A stretch of 64,000 nt of DNA, taken from NCBI GenBank assembly GCA_046329575.1, contig JAXLUJ010000014.1, positions 32,220 through 96,219 on the forward strand. The letters are read 5' to 3'. The DNA comes from UBA1941 sp046329575. GTDB lineage: Bacteria; Bacteroidota; Bacteroidia; Chitinophagales; LD1. The notes below the pieces were generated by a model. The model worked only from the letters and a program-made list of their open reading frames with translations, ran no database searches and was not told the DNA's origin. The position numbers were made by a program, and so were the translations under genes. Below are positions 16,516 to 25,928 of this stretch, in pieces; the first letter of the stretch is position 1, and each line of letters starts with the position of its first letter.

Positions 16516-17803
16516 TTGTAATGTTGTGAAGCACTGTTGCCAGATCGGCTGTTAATGATTTTCTAGAATAGCGCAATAAGTCATCCGATACCGTTTTGCC
16601 AGCCGTTCCGGCGGTGTAATTTACATAATGTTGCTCAATAAAATGCCGTATAGCCTCTTGTTCATAGTTTTCAAAAAATCTTCCGGCACCGGCTTGCTCT
16701 ACAATAGTTTTAACTTCAAAATTCGCTTTTGAATTTCCAATGGCCAGAATAGGCGATTGTGATCCCAGATATTCAAAAAACTTCCCGGATAACACCGGAG
16801 TATTGGGTTCGAGCGAAAGCAATAACAGATCGGCATTTACTTGTTGCTGCGTGATTACCTCATGTGAAACATAGCCCATGTTCTTCACAAAAGGCGCAAT
16901 ACTCAGGCCGGCAATACATTCGCTAACACCAGCTTCTACCCTTCCAAATAAATGCACTTCAAAATTACCAATCATTCCTTTCTCATAGCTTTCCTCAAGT
17001 GCTTTCCAGAATGCTACCGGATTAATTACATTCAGCAGGGTGCCGGTATGCACAATAGTGAATACCTTATTCCGTTCCTTTTTCGCCATTCCAAAATCAG
17101 AAGTATCAAAACCGTTGGTAATTACCGTGCTTTCTACCTGAACATCATTTTTGAAATCACGAGCCATACCTTCACCTACCACAATTACTTTATCGGCATT
17201 TCGCAGCACTTGCCGTTCCAAATGATGATGTTTGCGGCGTGCCCAATCGGTGAGCCACAAATCGCTGAAATAATAAATCTTCGTCCAAGGGTCACGAAAA
17301 TCGGCCACCCACGGCAATTGAAGCTGCTCTTTCAATTGCATTCCGATGAGATGCGCACTATGTGGCGGCCCTGTTGTAATTACCACATCAACAGGATTGT
17401 TCTTTAAATATTTTTTCAAGAATCGAACCGAAGGCCTTATCCACAGCATCCTCGCATCTGGAATAAAAATATTACTGCGGATCCAGAGCGCTAAACGATC
17501 TTTCCAATTTCCTTTCTTGGCATCGGCCATCACCCCTACCTGAACGCGTTGTTCTTTTTTCTTACCGGTAAGTTTCTTATAAAGCGAAAACGGTTCCAGA
17601 ATTGGGCGGCGAATCACTTCTACCTCCCGCGGAATTTCCCTTTCAAGAGATGGATCCAAGACCGGATATTCGCCTTCGGCAACAGTGTACACCACCGGCT
17701 CCCAGCCAAATTCATGAAGGTATTTTACAAACTTCACCCATCGTTGCACACCGCCGCCACCCGCCGGCGGCCAGTAATATGTAATGATGAGAACTTTCTT
17801 CAT
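16499..17803 (-). CDS. Glycosyltransferase, family 4 like
   Basis: A 434-residue GT-B glycosyltransferase. The N-terminus ITYYWPPAGGGGVQRWVKFVKYL is the usual acceptor-side motif of GT4-like enzymes, VVITTGPPHSAHLIG and LPWVADFRDPWT follow, and the C-terminal donor half has LLLLSLEPNTPVLSGKFFEYLGSQSPILAIG. It should transfer a sugar to a surface glycan at the cytoplasmic face. It is the second gene of the envelope operon, 4 bp after the YfhO-like gene. Confidence 0.85.
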   Translation of the reverse strand: MKKVLIITYYWPPAGGGGVQRWVKFVKYLHEFGWEPVVYTVAEGEYPVLDPSLEREIPREVEVIRRPILEPFSLYKKLTGKKKEQRVQVGVMADAKKGNWKDRLALWIRSNIFIPDARMLWIRPSVRFLKKYLKNNPVDVVITTGPPHSAHLIGMQLKEQLQLPWVADFRDPWTKIYYFSDLWLTDWARRKHHHLERQVLRNADKVIVVGEGMARDFKNDVQVESTVITNGFDTSDFGMAKKERNKVFTIVHTGTLLNVINPVAFWKALEESYEKGMIGNFEVHLFGRVEAGVSECIAGLSIAPFVKNMGYVSHEVITQQQVNADLLLLSLEPNTPVLSGKFFEYLGSQSPILAIGNSKANFEVKTIVEQAGAGRFFENYEQEAIRHFIEQHYVNYTAGTAGKTVSDDLLRYSRKSLTADLATVLHNITNGNHK

Positions 17804-17807
17804 ACGG

Positions 17808-20279
17808 TTAGGCTACTGCAACCGGCTGTTGCCTTTTGCGCCATTCGAAAAATAAGCCTGCTCCAAGAAGTATAAAAACCAACGCCGACGAGGCATAGGA
17901 AATTTTCTCTCCTGTATAAAATGATGCCGGCTCAAACTTCATTTCCACCTTATGATCGCCTGCCGGAATTTTCGCTGCGCGCAACACATAATTCGCTCTT
18001 ACAATTGGCAACTCTTTTCCATCAACCGTTGCCTTCCAGCCCGGTTGGTAATAAATCTCTGAAAATACGGCAAACTGATCTTTAGCGGCATGGGTTTCAT
18101 AAACAATGTCGTTTGATTGATACGACAAAACCTTAATCGTTCCATTCACATCCTTACCTCCTGAAAATCCACCAATATCATTCTGAAAACGCTTATCCAC
18201 AATTGCAGTAGCCGATGGGTCGAACTTATCCATTGCTTTCATTTCTTCATCAGCATTGTTCACCAGTTGCACTTGATCTACAAACCACGCATTACCCAAC
18301 GCTCCCGGATTTTGTGCTACAGCCGGTGCTCCGCCTGCTCCCTGCTGAATCACATACTTAGTGTTCAACATGTTCAGTACGGCCATGTTCCCTTTTTGGA
18401 TCTGATTTTCGATCAGCTCCTGATAACGGCGTAATTTTGCTGCATGATATCCTCCAATAGATTTGTGGTGATAGGATGTTGAAGCATCATTAAAGGTATT
18501 CACCGTTTGATTGAAAACCCTATAGCCGGGTGTTTTATCGGCCATGATTTGCTCATCGGCCGGAGTTGGCGTAAACCGCCCAGCCATTTGTTGTTGATCA
18601 GTAAATGTATCACTATTGATAAATCGCGTGTCAATTCCAATAAAATCAATGGCTACTAACAGAATTACAGCGCCGGTGAAAATATTTTTAGAAACCTTTT
18701 CCTGAATCAAAGCCCACACCAGGCCGGCCATAGCCATAATCAGAACAAATGAGCGAATGGCATCACTGCGCAACAAGGAAGCGCGATCATCTTTCAACGG
18801 TTTAATCAACCATTCCGGAAGTTGTTTGTCGCCCGCGCCTGAGAAGGAGAACATAGACGGGCCAGCAACAGCAAAAACTAAACAAATGCCCGCCGTTATG
18901 CCGGCAGCCACATAAAGTGCATTCATGGCATTTTCACGATTGTAATTGCCGCGCAAAATTTTCGAAACACCAAGAAGCGCCAGCAATGGCATGGCGAACT
19001 GCGCAATGATCAAGACCATGGTCACCGTTCGGAACTTATTATAGCCAGGAAAAAAATCGAATATCAGATTATTGAAAGCTGGCAAATTATGGCCAAATGA
19101 AAGCAGAATGCTAAGCAGCGTGGCAATTCCCAACCACCAACGCATGGGGCCTTCTACCAAAAAAAGGCCCAAAACAAAAAGGAAACAAATAATGGCTCCG
19201 GCATAAACAGGGCCACTGGTAAAAGGCTGATCGCCCCAATATAATGGGAAGGCATGAAGGTATTGCGCAATTTGCTGTGGTGCCACATTTTGAGCACTCA
19301 GCGCCTTGCCAACAGCACCATCCTCTTCCAAGCGGCCGTGCGAGCTTCCGCCATAAACATTTGGAATCAGCAGCGTAAAGGCTTCCATTTTTCCATAACT
19401 CCAACCAAAAGCATAATCGCGATCTAAACCGCCTTTGCTTTGGGTGTTAGACGTAAGCTCCGATTTACCGCGAATGGTGGAATTTCCATAATCGTAAGTA
19501 CTCCAAAGCAGCGAAGCATTAGAAAGCAAGCCCAATACACCACATCCTGCAAAAATTCCAAAGGCAAGAATATAACGCTTTAATTGTTTTTCACGAATGG
19601 CGAAAACAAATTCTACCACTCCCAAAATGAATAATGTGATAAATAAATAGTAGGCAATTTGTACGTGATTAGCCCAAATCAACAATGAAAATCCAAGAGC
19701 GCTGACTGCTGCACCTAACCAATATCTTTCCTTCCACAGCAACATAAAACCAGCCACCACTAAGGGTAAAAGCGCAATAGCGTGCATCTTCGTATTATGA
19801 CCGGCTTCAATGATGATTACATTATACGACATCAGCGCATAAGCCAAACCGCCGGCAATGGCCAGCCAGGCGTTCACATCCATAACCAGCAACAGCAGGA
19901 AAAAACAAATGGCCGCCGTGAACAGAAATCCGGTGTACTCCGGAAATCCAAGAGAAACCACTTTATCGAAAATTCGAACCAGATTTCCTTCAAAATTGGT
20001 TGAAATCTGGAAAGCCGGCATTCCTCCAAACATACTGCCGCTCCACAGCGGTTCTGCATGATGCTGAGCGCGGAAGTCAACGATTTCCTTCGACATCCCA
20101 TCGAATTGCGCAATATCGCCCTGCGGAATAGTCTTATCATCAGTAAGGCGCGGACCAAAAAATATAAAGGTTACAATAATAAACGTGAGCACTGCCGCCA
20201 GATAGGGCGCATATTTCATAAATGACGATGTGGGGCGGTTTTCTTTAGGTTTAGACGTTGCTGCTTTTACTTTGGCCAT
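17808..20279 (-). CDS. YfhO-family polytopic membrane protein
   Basis: An 823-residue protein with about twelve membrane helices from residue 20 to 530 and a C-terminal soluble domain before a last helix. QGDIAQFDGMSKEIVDF and PLWSGSMFGGMPAFQI after the first helix are characteristic of the YfhO-like GT-C-fold family in Bacteroidota. GT-C enzymes use lipid-linked sugars outside the membrane; the YfhO of Bacillus glycosylates lipoteichoic acid. Here the substrate is unknown. ATG 20279 (MAKVKAATSK) is preferred to 20306, because the extra 9 residues are not needed. It leads the envelope operon. Confidence 0.82.
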   Translation of the reverse strand: MAKVKAATSKPKENRPTSSFMKYAPYLAAVLTFIIVTFIFFGPRLTDDKTIPQGDIAQFDGMSKEIVDFRAQHHAEPLWSGSMFGGMPAFQISTNFEGNLVRIFDKVVSLGFPEYTGFLFTAAICFFLLLLVMDVNAWLAIAGGLAYALMSYNVIIIEAGHNTKMHAIALLPLVVAGFMLLWKERYWLGAAVSALGFSLLIWANHVQIAYYLFITLFILGVVEFVFAIREKQLKRYILAFGIFAGCGVLGLLSNASLLWSTYDYGNSTIRGKSELTSNTQSKGGLDRDYAFGWSYGKMEAFTLLIPNVYGGSSHGRLEEDGAVGKALSAQNVAPQQIAQYLHAFPLYWGDQPFTSGPVYAGAIICFLFVLGLFLVEGPMRWWLGIATLLSILLSFGHNLPAFNNLIFDFFPGYNKFRTVTMVLIIAQFAMPLLALLGVSKILRGNYNRENAMNALYVAAGITAGICLVFAVAGPSMFSFSGAGDKQLPEWLIKPLKDDRASLLRSDAIRSFVLIMAMAGLVWALIQEKVSKNIFTGAVILLVAIDFIGIDTRFINSDTFTDQQQMAGRFTPTPADEQIMADKTPGYRVFNQTVNTFNDASTSYHHKSIGGYHAAKLRRYQELIENQIQKGNMAVLNMLNTKYVIQQGAGGAPAVAQNPGALGNAWFVDQVQLVNNADEEMKAMDKFDPSATAIVDKRFQNDIGGFSGGKDVNGTIKVLSYQSNDIVYETHAAKDQFAVFSEIYYQPGWKATVDGKELPIVRANYVLRAAKIPAGDHKVEMKFEPASFYTGEKISYASSALVFILLGAGLFFEWRKRQQPVAVA

Positions 20280-20465
20280 AGCTTGTATTGAGCGCCCAAA
20301 ATACAATTTTTTTATAGGCAGAAATCGTTAGCCATCGGCTATAGTGCTGTAGATCGCGGTGTTCACTATTTTTAGGAAAAAATAGATTGTTCAAAATCAA
20401 ATCAAATACGCCATAGTCAAACCATCGGTTTTGAATTCTCGCTGCCAATAGGTAAATATGATGCA

Positions 20466-23400
20466 ATGGAACAGCGCGAAGCCAACTACCCTTTTCTTTC
20501 AGGCGGCGGAGAAATGGGCGAACGAACTCGCCAAAAAGATTGGTCGAAACATTCTTTGGGGATTCCGTCTTCCTGGCCCCACAACCTCCGGCTTACGTTG
20601 GGCATACTGTTGAATTCGGGTTTCCCCATGTTTCTTTTCTGGGGAAAAGATCACATCTGTTTTTATAATGATGCTTACAGGCCAAGTTTGGGTAATAATG
20701 GAAAACATCCTGATATACTTGGAGCAAAAGCCGAGCAAGCCTGGCCGGAAATTTGGGACACTATTGAGCCGTTGATTACATCGGTTATTACCACCGGCAA
20801 ACCAACCTGGAGCGAAGATCAGCTCATTCCAATTTACAGGAACGGCCATATCGAAGAGGTATATTGGACATTCAGCTATAGCGCGGTGAACAATCAGGAA
20901 GGCGTAGCCGAAGGCGTGCTGGTTACTTGCTACGAAACCACTGAAAAAGTAAAATCAAGCGCGGAACTTCGCGAGCGCGATGAACAACTTCAGTTTGCAA
21001 TTGATGCTGCTGAACTGGCCACCTGGGATCTGAATCCGCAAACGAATCGCTTTAGTTGCAATCAACGGCTGAAAAAATGGCTGGGGTTAAATGACGGCAA
21101 TGACTATGATTTAACCGAGGCATTACAACGTATTGCACCCTACGATCAGCCTCGGGTGGTTATGGCCATGAGTTTGGCGCTCGACCCCAAGGGTGACGGT
21201 AAATTTGATCTGGAATATTCAGTAGTAAATCCTTCTACCGGAAAAGAAAAAAGACTGGTGGCCAGCGGGCGGGCGGTTTTTGCTGATGGTAAAGCGGTGC
21301 GTTTCAGCGGCACTATTCAGGATGTATCGAATTCCATGTTTACCAAGCAAATGCTTGAAAAAAGTGAAAAGCAATTCCGAAATATAATCCGTCAGGCGCC
21401 TCAGGGAATTGCAGTTTTCCGTGGTCCGGAATTTATAGCCGAAACAGCAAATGCCAATTATTTATTGCTGATCGATAAAAAAGAAGAAGAATTTATCGGG
21501 AAACCACTGTTTGAAACGCTTCCGTTGGTACGCCCGGCTATTGAAAATATTCTGAACGAAGTATATCATAGCGGTGTTCCTTATACAGCCAATGAATTTC
21601 CTGCCGTTTTAAATCGTTATGGACGCGTAGAAGAAGGCTATTTCAATTTCATTTACCATCCGCTTCGGGAAGATGATGGTACGATCTCTGGAATTATCGT
21701 GGTTGCCATTGATGTTTCTGCTAACGTTTTTGCCAAACGTACCTTAATTGAAAGCGAAAATGCATTCCGCACCATGGTGATGAACTCGCCCATACCTATG
21801 GCGGTATTCATTGGAAACAATTATATCATCGAAATGGCAAATGATGTAATGGTGAAGGAAATTTGGCAACGCCCCAGGGCTGCTGTAATCGGTAAACCTT
21901 TATTGGAGATATTCCCTGAATTGCTCAAACAAAAATTCCCGGATTTATTGAAAAAAGTGCTGGAAACGCATCAACCACATCGCGAATCAGAAGCCGTAGC
22001 GCAAATTGTAAACGAACAAGAAATCCGGGAAATGTTTCTTGATTTCGAATACGCCCCTTTTTACGCTGGAAATGGCAACGTAACAGGTGTTGTAGTTACC
22101 GTGAATGATGTCACCGAAAAAGTATTGGCACGCAAAAAGCTGGAAGAAAGTGAAAAACAATTCCGGCAATTGGCCGATTCGCTTCCGGCAATGGTATGGG
22201 AAACCGACCTCAATGGCAAACAACTTTTTGCTTCAAAAAGATGGAAAGAATTTACGGGCCTTGAACCTAGTGATGCCGATAGCTTTGAAAAAATGATTCA
22301 CCCTCAGGATCGCGATCAGGTTTGGAAAACCTGGACGGATGCGATGACCACCGGAGCTGTTTACAGCACTGAACTGCGCCTGAAACATAAGGACGGCGAT
22401 TACCAGTGGTTTATGGCCAATGGCGAACCGATTAAGAATGAAAAAGGTGAAATTTTAAAATGGGCCGGTGCTTTTGTGAATATAAACGAACAAAAAAAAT
22501 CGGAACACGAACTAAAAACAGCATTCCGTAAATTAGAGCAGAATGAAGAACGCCTCAATGTAGTGATCGATGCCAGTGAATTAGGAGTGTGGGAATGGAC
22601 GTTCAAAAATGATAAGGTGGTACATTCACTGCGGTATTCCAGCATTTTTGGCCATCCGAACGTTCCGAATCTCGAACACAGCCAAATGCTCAGTCAGATC
22701 CACCCTGAAGATATGGCAATAAGAAATGCTGCTATTTCCGAAGCGCTGACCACAGGAGTTCTGCACTACGAAGCCCGAATCTATTGGCCCGATAAATCGC
22801 TTCACTGGATCGAAGCGCGTGGCAAGGTTTTCTTTGATGGCGATCAGCAGGCGCAACACATGATAGGTACCATTCGAGATATTACGGAAGAAAAAAATCA
22901 TCAGCAGGAATTGGAAGAAAGCGAACAAAAGTTCCGCTTGTTGGCCGATTCCATGCCGCAATATATCTGGACCGCTACTCCTGATGGAAAACTGAATTAC
23001 TTCAATCGTTCGGTATATACTTTTTCGGGCTTTTCTGAAAAAGATATGGAGGAAAAGGGATGGCTTGAAATTGTGCATCCTGATGACCGCGAAGAAAATC
23101 TAAAAACATGGGAGGCGGCTATTCGCTCCGGCAACGACTTTTTATTTGAACACCGCTTTCGCCGGCATGATGGTTCATATCGTTGGCAACTCAGCCGGGC
23201 CATACCACAACGCGATGCCAATGGCAATATTCAAATGTGGGTGGGCACCAGTACCGATATCGAAGAACATAAAACCTTTGCCAATGAATTGGAACGGCAG
23301 GTAGAAGAGCGTACAAGGCAGCTACAAAACATCAACACCGAACTGGCAAAAAGCGAAGAACGTTATCATCTTATGGTGGGCGAGGTTCAGGACTATGCCA

Positions 23401-24515
23401 TCATCTTTCTCAACAGAAATGGAATTGTAGAGAACTGGAACAAAGGCGCCCAACGCATCAAAGGCTATAAAGCTGAAGATATCATAGGACGCAGCTTTGA
23501 AAATTTCTACTCAAAAGAAGATCGGGAAAATGGCTTGCCGAATAAAATTCTGGAACGTGCCCTCGCCACCGGTCGTGCCGCTCAGGAAGGCTGGCGCGTT
23601 CGTAATGATGGTACTCTTTTCTGGGCAAGTACAGTATTAACCGCACTCCACGATGAAAGCGGACAGGTGATTGGTTTTTCAAAAGTAACACGCGATTTAA
23701 CTCGTATTAAAGAAGCACAAGACAAAATTCAATTGCACGCCGGCCAACTGGAATTAAAGAACAAAGAATTGGAAAAGAAGAATGCCGAGTTACAGTCTTT
23801 CGCTTACGTTTCCAGTCACGACCTTCAGGAGCCGCTTCGAAAAATCCAAACCTTCGCTTCCAGAATTTTAGACCGGGAAAGCGCCACAATGACCGAAAAT
23901 GGTAAGGACTATTTCCGCAGAATGCAGGACGCAGCGAATCGCATGCAAACGCTGATTCAGGATTTGCTGGCCTATTCCCGAACCAACTCAGCAGAGCGCA
24001 AGTTTGAGCGAAGACAGCTTTCAGAAATTATTGATGAAGTTAAAAGCGACCTGCAAGTGGCGCTCACCGAAAAAAACGGCGTGGTGCACCTCCAGGATAA
24101 TATTGAAGTGAACGTGATTTCTTTTCAGTTTCGTCAGTTATTTCAAAATCTAATCGGCAACTCACTGAAATTCTCAAGGCCCGGAATTGTTCCCGTAATA
24201 ACCATCACTGCGGAATTAAAAAGAGGAAGCGATTTGAAAATAGAAGGCCTTTCACCTAAAAAGGTGTACAGTCACATTTGCATTTCTGATAACGGGATCG
24301 GCTTCGAAATGCAATATCGCGATCGCATTTTCGAAGTGTTTCAACGTCTCCATGGCCGAGATGAATACAGCGGAACAGGCATCGGCCTGGCCATAGTAAA
24401 ACGAATTGTTGACAACCATCACGGAATCATTAATGCCTCCGGCGAATCAGGCGAGGGCGCTCAGTTCGACATCTACATTCCGGCCGCACCATCGCATAAA
24501 GAACAGCCCCTTTAA
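20466..24515 (+). CDS. Multi-PAS sensor histidine kinase (eight PAS-like domains)
   Basis: A 1349-residue cytoplasmic sensor kinase without membrane segments. I count eight PAS/PAC-like units in a row up to about residue 1080, each opening with a phrase like SEKQFRxIxxxxP and closing with xDITEEK. A short coiled coil leads to the HisKA box FAYVSSHDLQEPLRKIQTFA near residue 1110 and a HATPase domain with NLIGNSLKFSR, DNGIGF and GTGIGLAIVKRIV. No receiver follows and no response-regulator gene is adjacent, so the partner is elsewhere. The stop codon abuts that of the convergent susD gene with no spacer. Confidence 0.93.
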   Translation: MEQREANYPFLSGGGEMGERTRQKDWSKHSLGIPSSWPHNLRLTLGILLNSGFPMFLFWGKDHICFYNDAYRPSLGNNGKHPDILGAKAEQAWPEIWDTIEPLITSVITTGKPTWSEDQLIPIYRNGHIEEVYWTFSYSAVNNQEGVAEGVLVTCYETTEKVKSSAELRERDEQLQFAIDAAELATWDLNPQTNRFSCNQRLKKWLGLNDGNDYDLTEALQRIAPYDQPRVVMAMSLALDPKGDGKFDLEYSVVNPSTGKEKRLVASGRAVFADGKAVRFSGTIQDVSNSMFTKQMLEKSEKQFRNIIRQAPQGIAVFRGPEFIAETANANYLLLIDKKEEEFIGKPLFETLPLVRPAIENILNEVYHSGVPYTANEFPAVLNRYGRVEEGYFNFIYHPLREDDGTISGIIVVAIDVSANVFAKRTLIESENAFRTMVMNSPIPMAVFIGNNYIIEMANDVMVKEIWQRPRAAVIGKPLLEIFPELLKQKFPDLLKKVLETHQPHRESEAVAQIVNEQEIREMFLDFEYAPFYAGNGNVTGVVVTVNDVTEKVLARKKLEESEKQFRQLADSLPAMVWETDLNGKQLFASKRWKEFTGLEPSDADSFEKMIHPQDRDQVWKTWTDAMTTGAVYSTELRLKHKDGDYQWFMANGEPIKNEKGEILKWAGAFVNINEQKKSEHELKTAFRKLEQNEERLNVVIDASELGVWEWTFKNDKVVHSLRYSSIFGHPNVPNLEHSQMLSQIHPEDMAIRNAAISEALTTGVLHYEARIYWPDKSLHWIEARGKVFFDGDQQAQHMIGTIRDITEEKNHQQELEESEQKFRLLADSMPQYIWTATPDGKLNYFNRSVYTFSGFSEKDMEEKGWLEIVHPDDREENLKTWEAAIRSGNDFLFEHRFRRHDGSYRWQLSRAIPQRDANGNIQMWVGTSTDIEEHKTFANELERQVEERTRQLQNINTELAKSEERYHLMVGEVQDYAIIFLNRNGIVENWNKGAQRIKGYKAEDIIGRSFENFYSKEDRENGLPNKILERALATGRAAQEGWRVRNDGTLFWASTVLTALHDESGQVIGFSKVTRDLTRIKEAQDKIQLHAGQLELKNKELEKKNAELQSFAYVSSHDLQEPLRKIQTFASRILDRESATMTENGKDYFRRMQDAANRMQTLIQDLLAYSRTNSAERKFERRQLSEIIDEVKSDLQVALTEKNGVVHLQDNIEVNVISFQFRQLFQNLIGNSLKFSRPGIVPVITITAELKRGSDLKIEGLSPKKVYSHICISDNGIGFEMQYRDRIFEVFQRLHGRDEYSGTGIGLAIVKRIVDNHHGIINASGESGEGAQFDIYIPAAPSHKEQPL

Positions 24516-25910
24516 TTAGTATCCGGGATTTTGCACCATATTTTTATTCTGGTCCACTTCCTGTTGCGGAATGGGATAAATCAATCGGGGTTCATCCCAA
24601 TTAAATGTGCCTGCAGCTGAAAAATACTGCGCTTTCCTTCTTCGCACTTCAAACAAGCGGTCTCCTTCCATTGCCAGCTCCATATCGCGTTCCTGCCGTA
24701 CAGCAGCTATCAGCGCCGCTTTTCCAGAAGTACTGTTATCGGCAAGCAATCCGGCCCGTACCCGCAACTGGTTATAATCTTTACGCACATCGGCATCGCT
24801 GCCTCCTGTTTCCGCTAGTGATTCAGCATGAATCAGCAACAACTCCGAATAGCGAAGCACTGGTGTATTCATGCTAAGATTGAAAGTGTATTTACGGCAA
24901 AGCCAGTTCGTGGCAAACTTCTTAAAAAGAATCAGGGCGCGCTTGTCGCCCAACGAATATTGCGTGGCTAACAACGATGTAAAATATCCGGGATTCATAA
25001 TATAAAGTGGTAATGTACTTGAAGCTGATGCTTTGTCAGAAAATCTTTCATGCAGCACATCATTAGAGCGATCGTTTAAGTTATTATCTACCTGAAAAAT
25101 GTTTTCGGCATTTGGTAATCCTTCTCCGGTGCTGAATACACTATTTACTGAATCTTTCAGAACAAAAACATTAACCGGAATTTTTTCTGACCACTCTATT
25201 GCTTTGTCGAACTTGTTCTGCGTAAAATTAATCTTGGCCAAAAATGCATAGGCCGCATATTGCGAAGCTCTTGCATTTGCAGCCGCAGGAAGTAAAGTAG
25301 CGGCCTGCTCTAAATCGCTTTGAATTTGTGCATATACTTCAGCCACCGTGCTGCGTTTCGTGTCTTGTCCTTCTTCAGCATTTCCGGGTGTTAAGCGAAT
25401 AGGAACGCCTAAATGCGCGTCATTGGCGGTATAGCCGCTTGCCTGCGCAAAGCGCCGTAATAACTCGTAATGCATGATAGCGCGGATGAACAAACATTCG
25501 CCTTTTGTAACCTTTGTTCCGGCAGGATCTTCATTTTCAAATTTTGGCAAATTGTAAAGCACAATATTGCAGATGTTGATGGTTTTGTAAGCGTCGTTCC
25601 AAACTCCGGTACTTACGCTGTTAAAAGCATTCAGCTGCCGGCTCACTAATTGGTTTAACGAGAAATCGGATATCGATCCGGTCTTGATCCAATCAGCCAT
25701 CAGTTCATCGTTAACAATGAAACCACCGCCATACAAATTACCGCTTTGCAATGCGCTGAAAGCCCCTGTGGTGGTCTTCTGCAAATCAGAATAGGAGTTA
25801 ATGGCCAACGATTCACTGAACTTGAACTTGGGTTGAATATCGAGAAACTTCTTACAGCCTGAAAGGGCCGTTACCAGAAATATTGAAGCGAGTAGAATTA
25901 GCTTTTTCAT
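24516..25910 (-). CDS. SusD/RagB-family outer-membrane nutrient-binding lipoprotein
   Basis: A 464-residue SusD-like protein. MKKLILLASIFLVTALSGCKK is a lipoprotein signal with the lipobox cysteine. The body has the TPR-like helices of the family, and the C-terminal third has the hallmark RQERDMELAMEGDRLFEVRRRK and the terminal NPGY. SusD proteins sit on the outside of the outer membrane as a lid on the SusC transporter encoded just upstream. No glycoside hydrolase, sigma or anti-sigma gene is beside the pair, so the ligand is unknown. Confidence 0.95.
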   Translation of the reverse strand: MKKLILLASIFLVTALSGCKKFLDIQPKFKFSESLAINSYSDLQKTTTGAFSALQSGNLYGGGFIVNDELMADWIKTGSISDFSLNQLVSRQLNAFNSVSTGVWNDAYKTINICNIVLYNLPKFENEDPAGTKVTKGECLFIRAIMHYELLRRFAQASGYTANDAHLGVPIRLTPGNAEEGQDTKRSTVAEVYAQIQSDLEQAATLLPAAANARASQYAAYAFLAKINFTQNKFDKAIEWSEKIPVNVFVLKDSVNSVFSTGEGLPNAENIFQVDNNLNDRSNDVLHERFSDKASASSTLPLYIMNPGYFTSLLATQYSLGDKRALILFKKFATNWLCRKYTFNLSMNTPVLRYSELLLIHAESLAETGGSDADVRKDYNQLRVRAGLLADNSTSGKAALIAAVRQERDMELAMEGDRLFEVRRRKAQYFSAAGTFNWDEPRLIYPIPQQEVDQNKNMVQNPGY

Positions 25911-25928
25911 GTTTCAGATTTTTTAGGT

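Noticed and set aside
16952..17407. A 151-residue plus-strand ORF
   Set aside because: Antisense shadow of the glycosyltransferase gene, which has strong motifs in its own frame.
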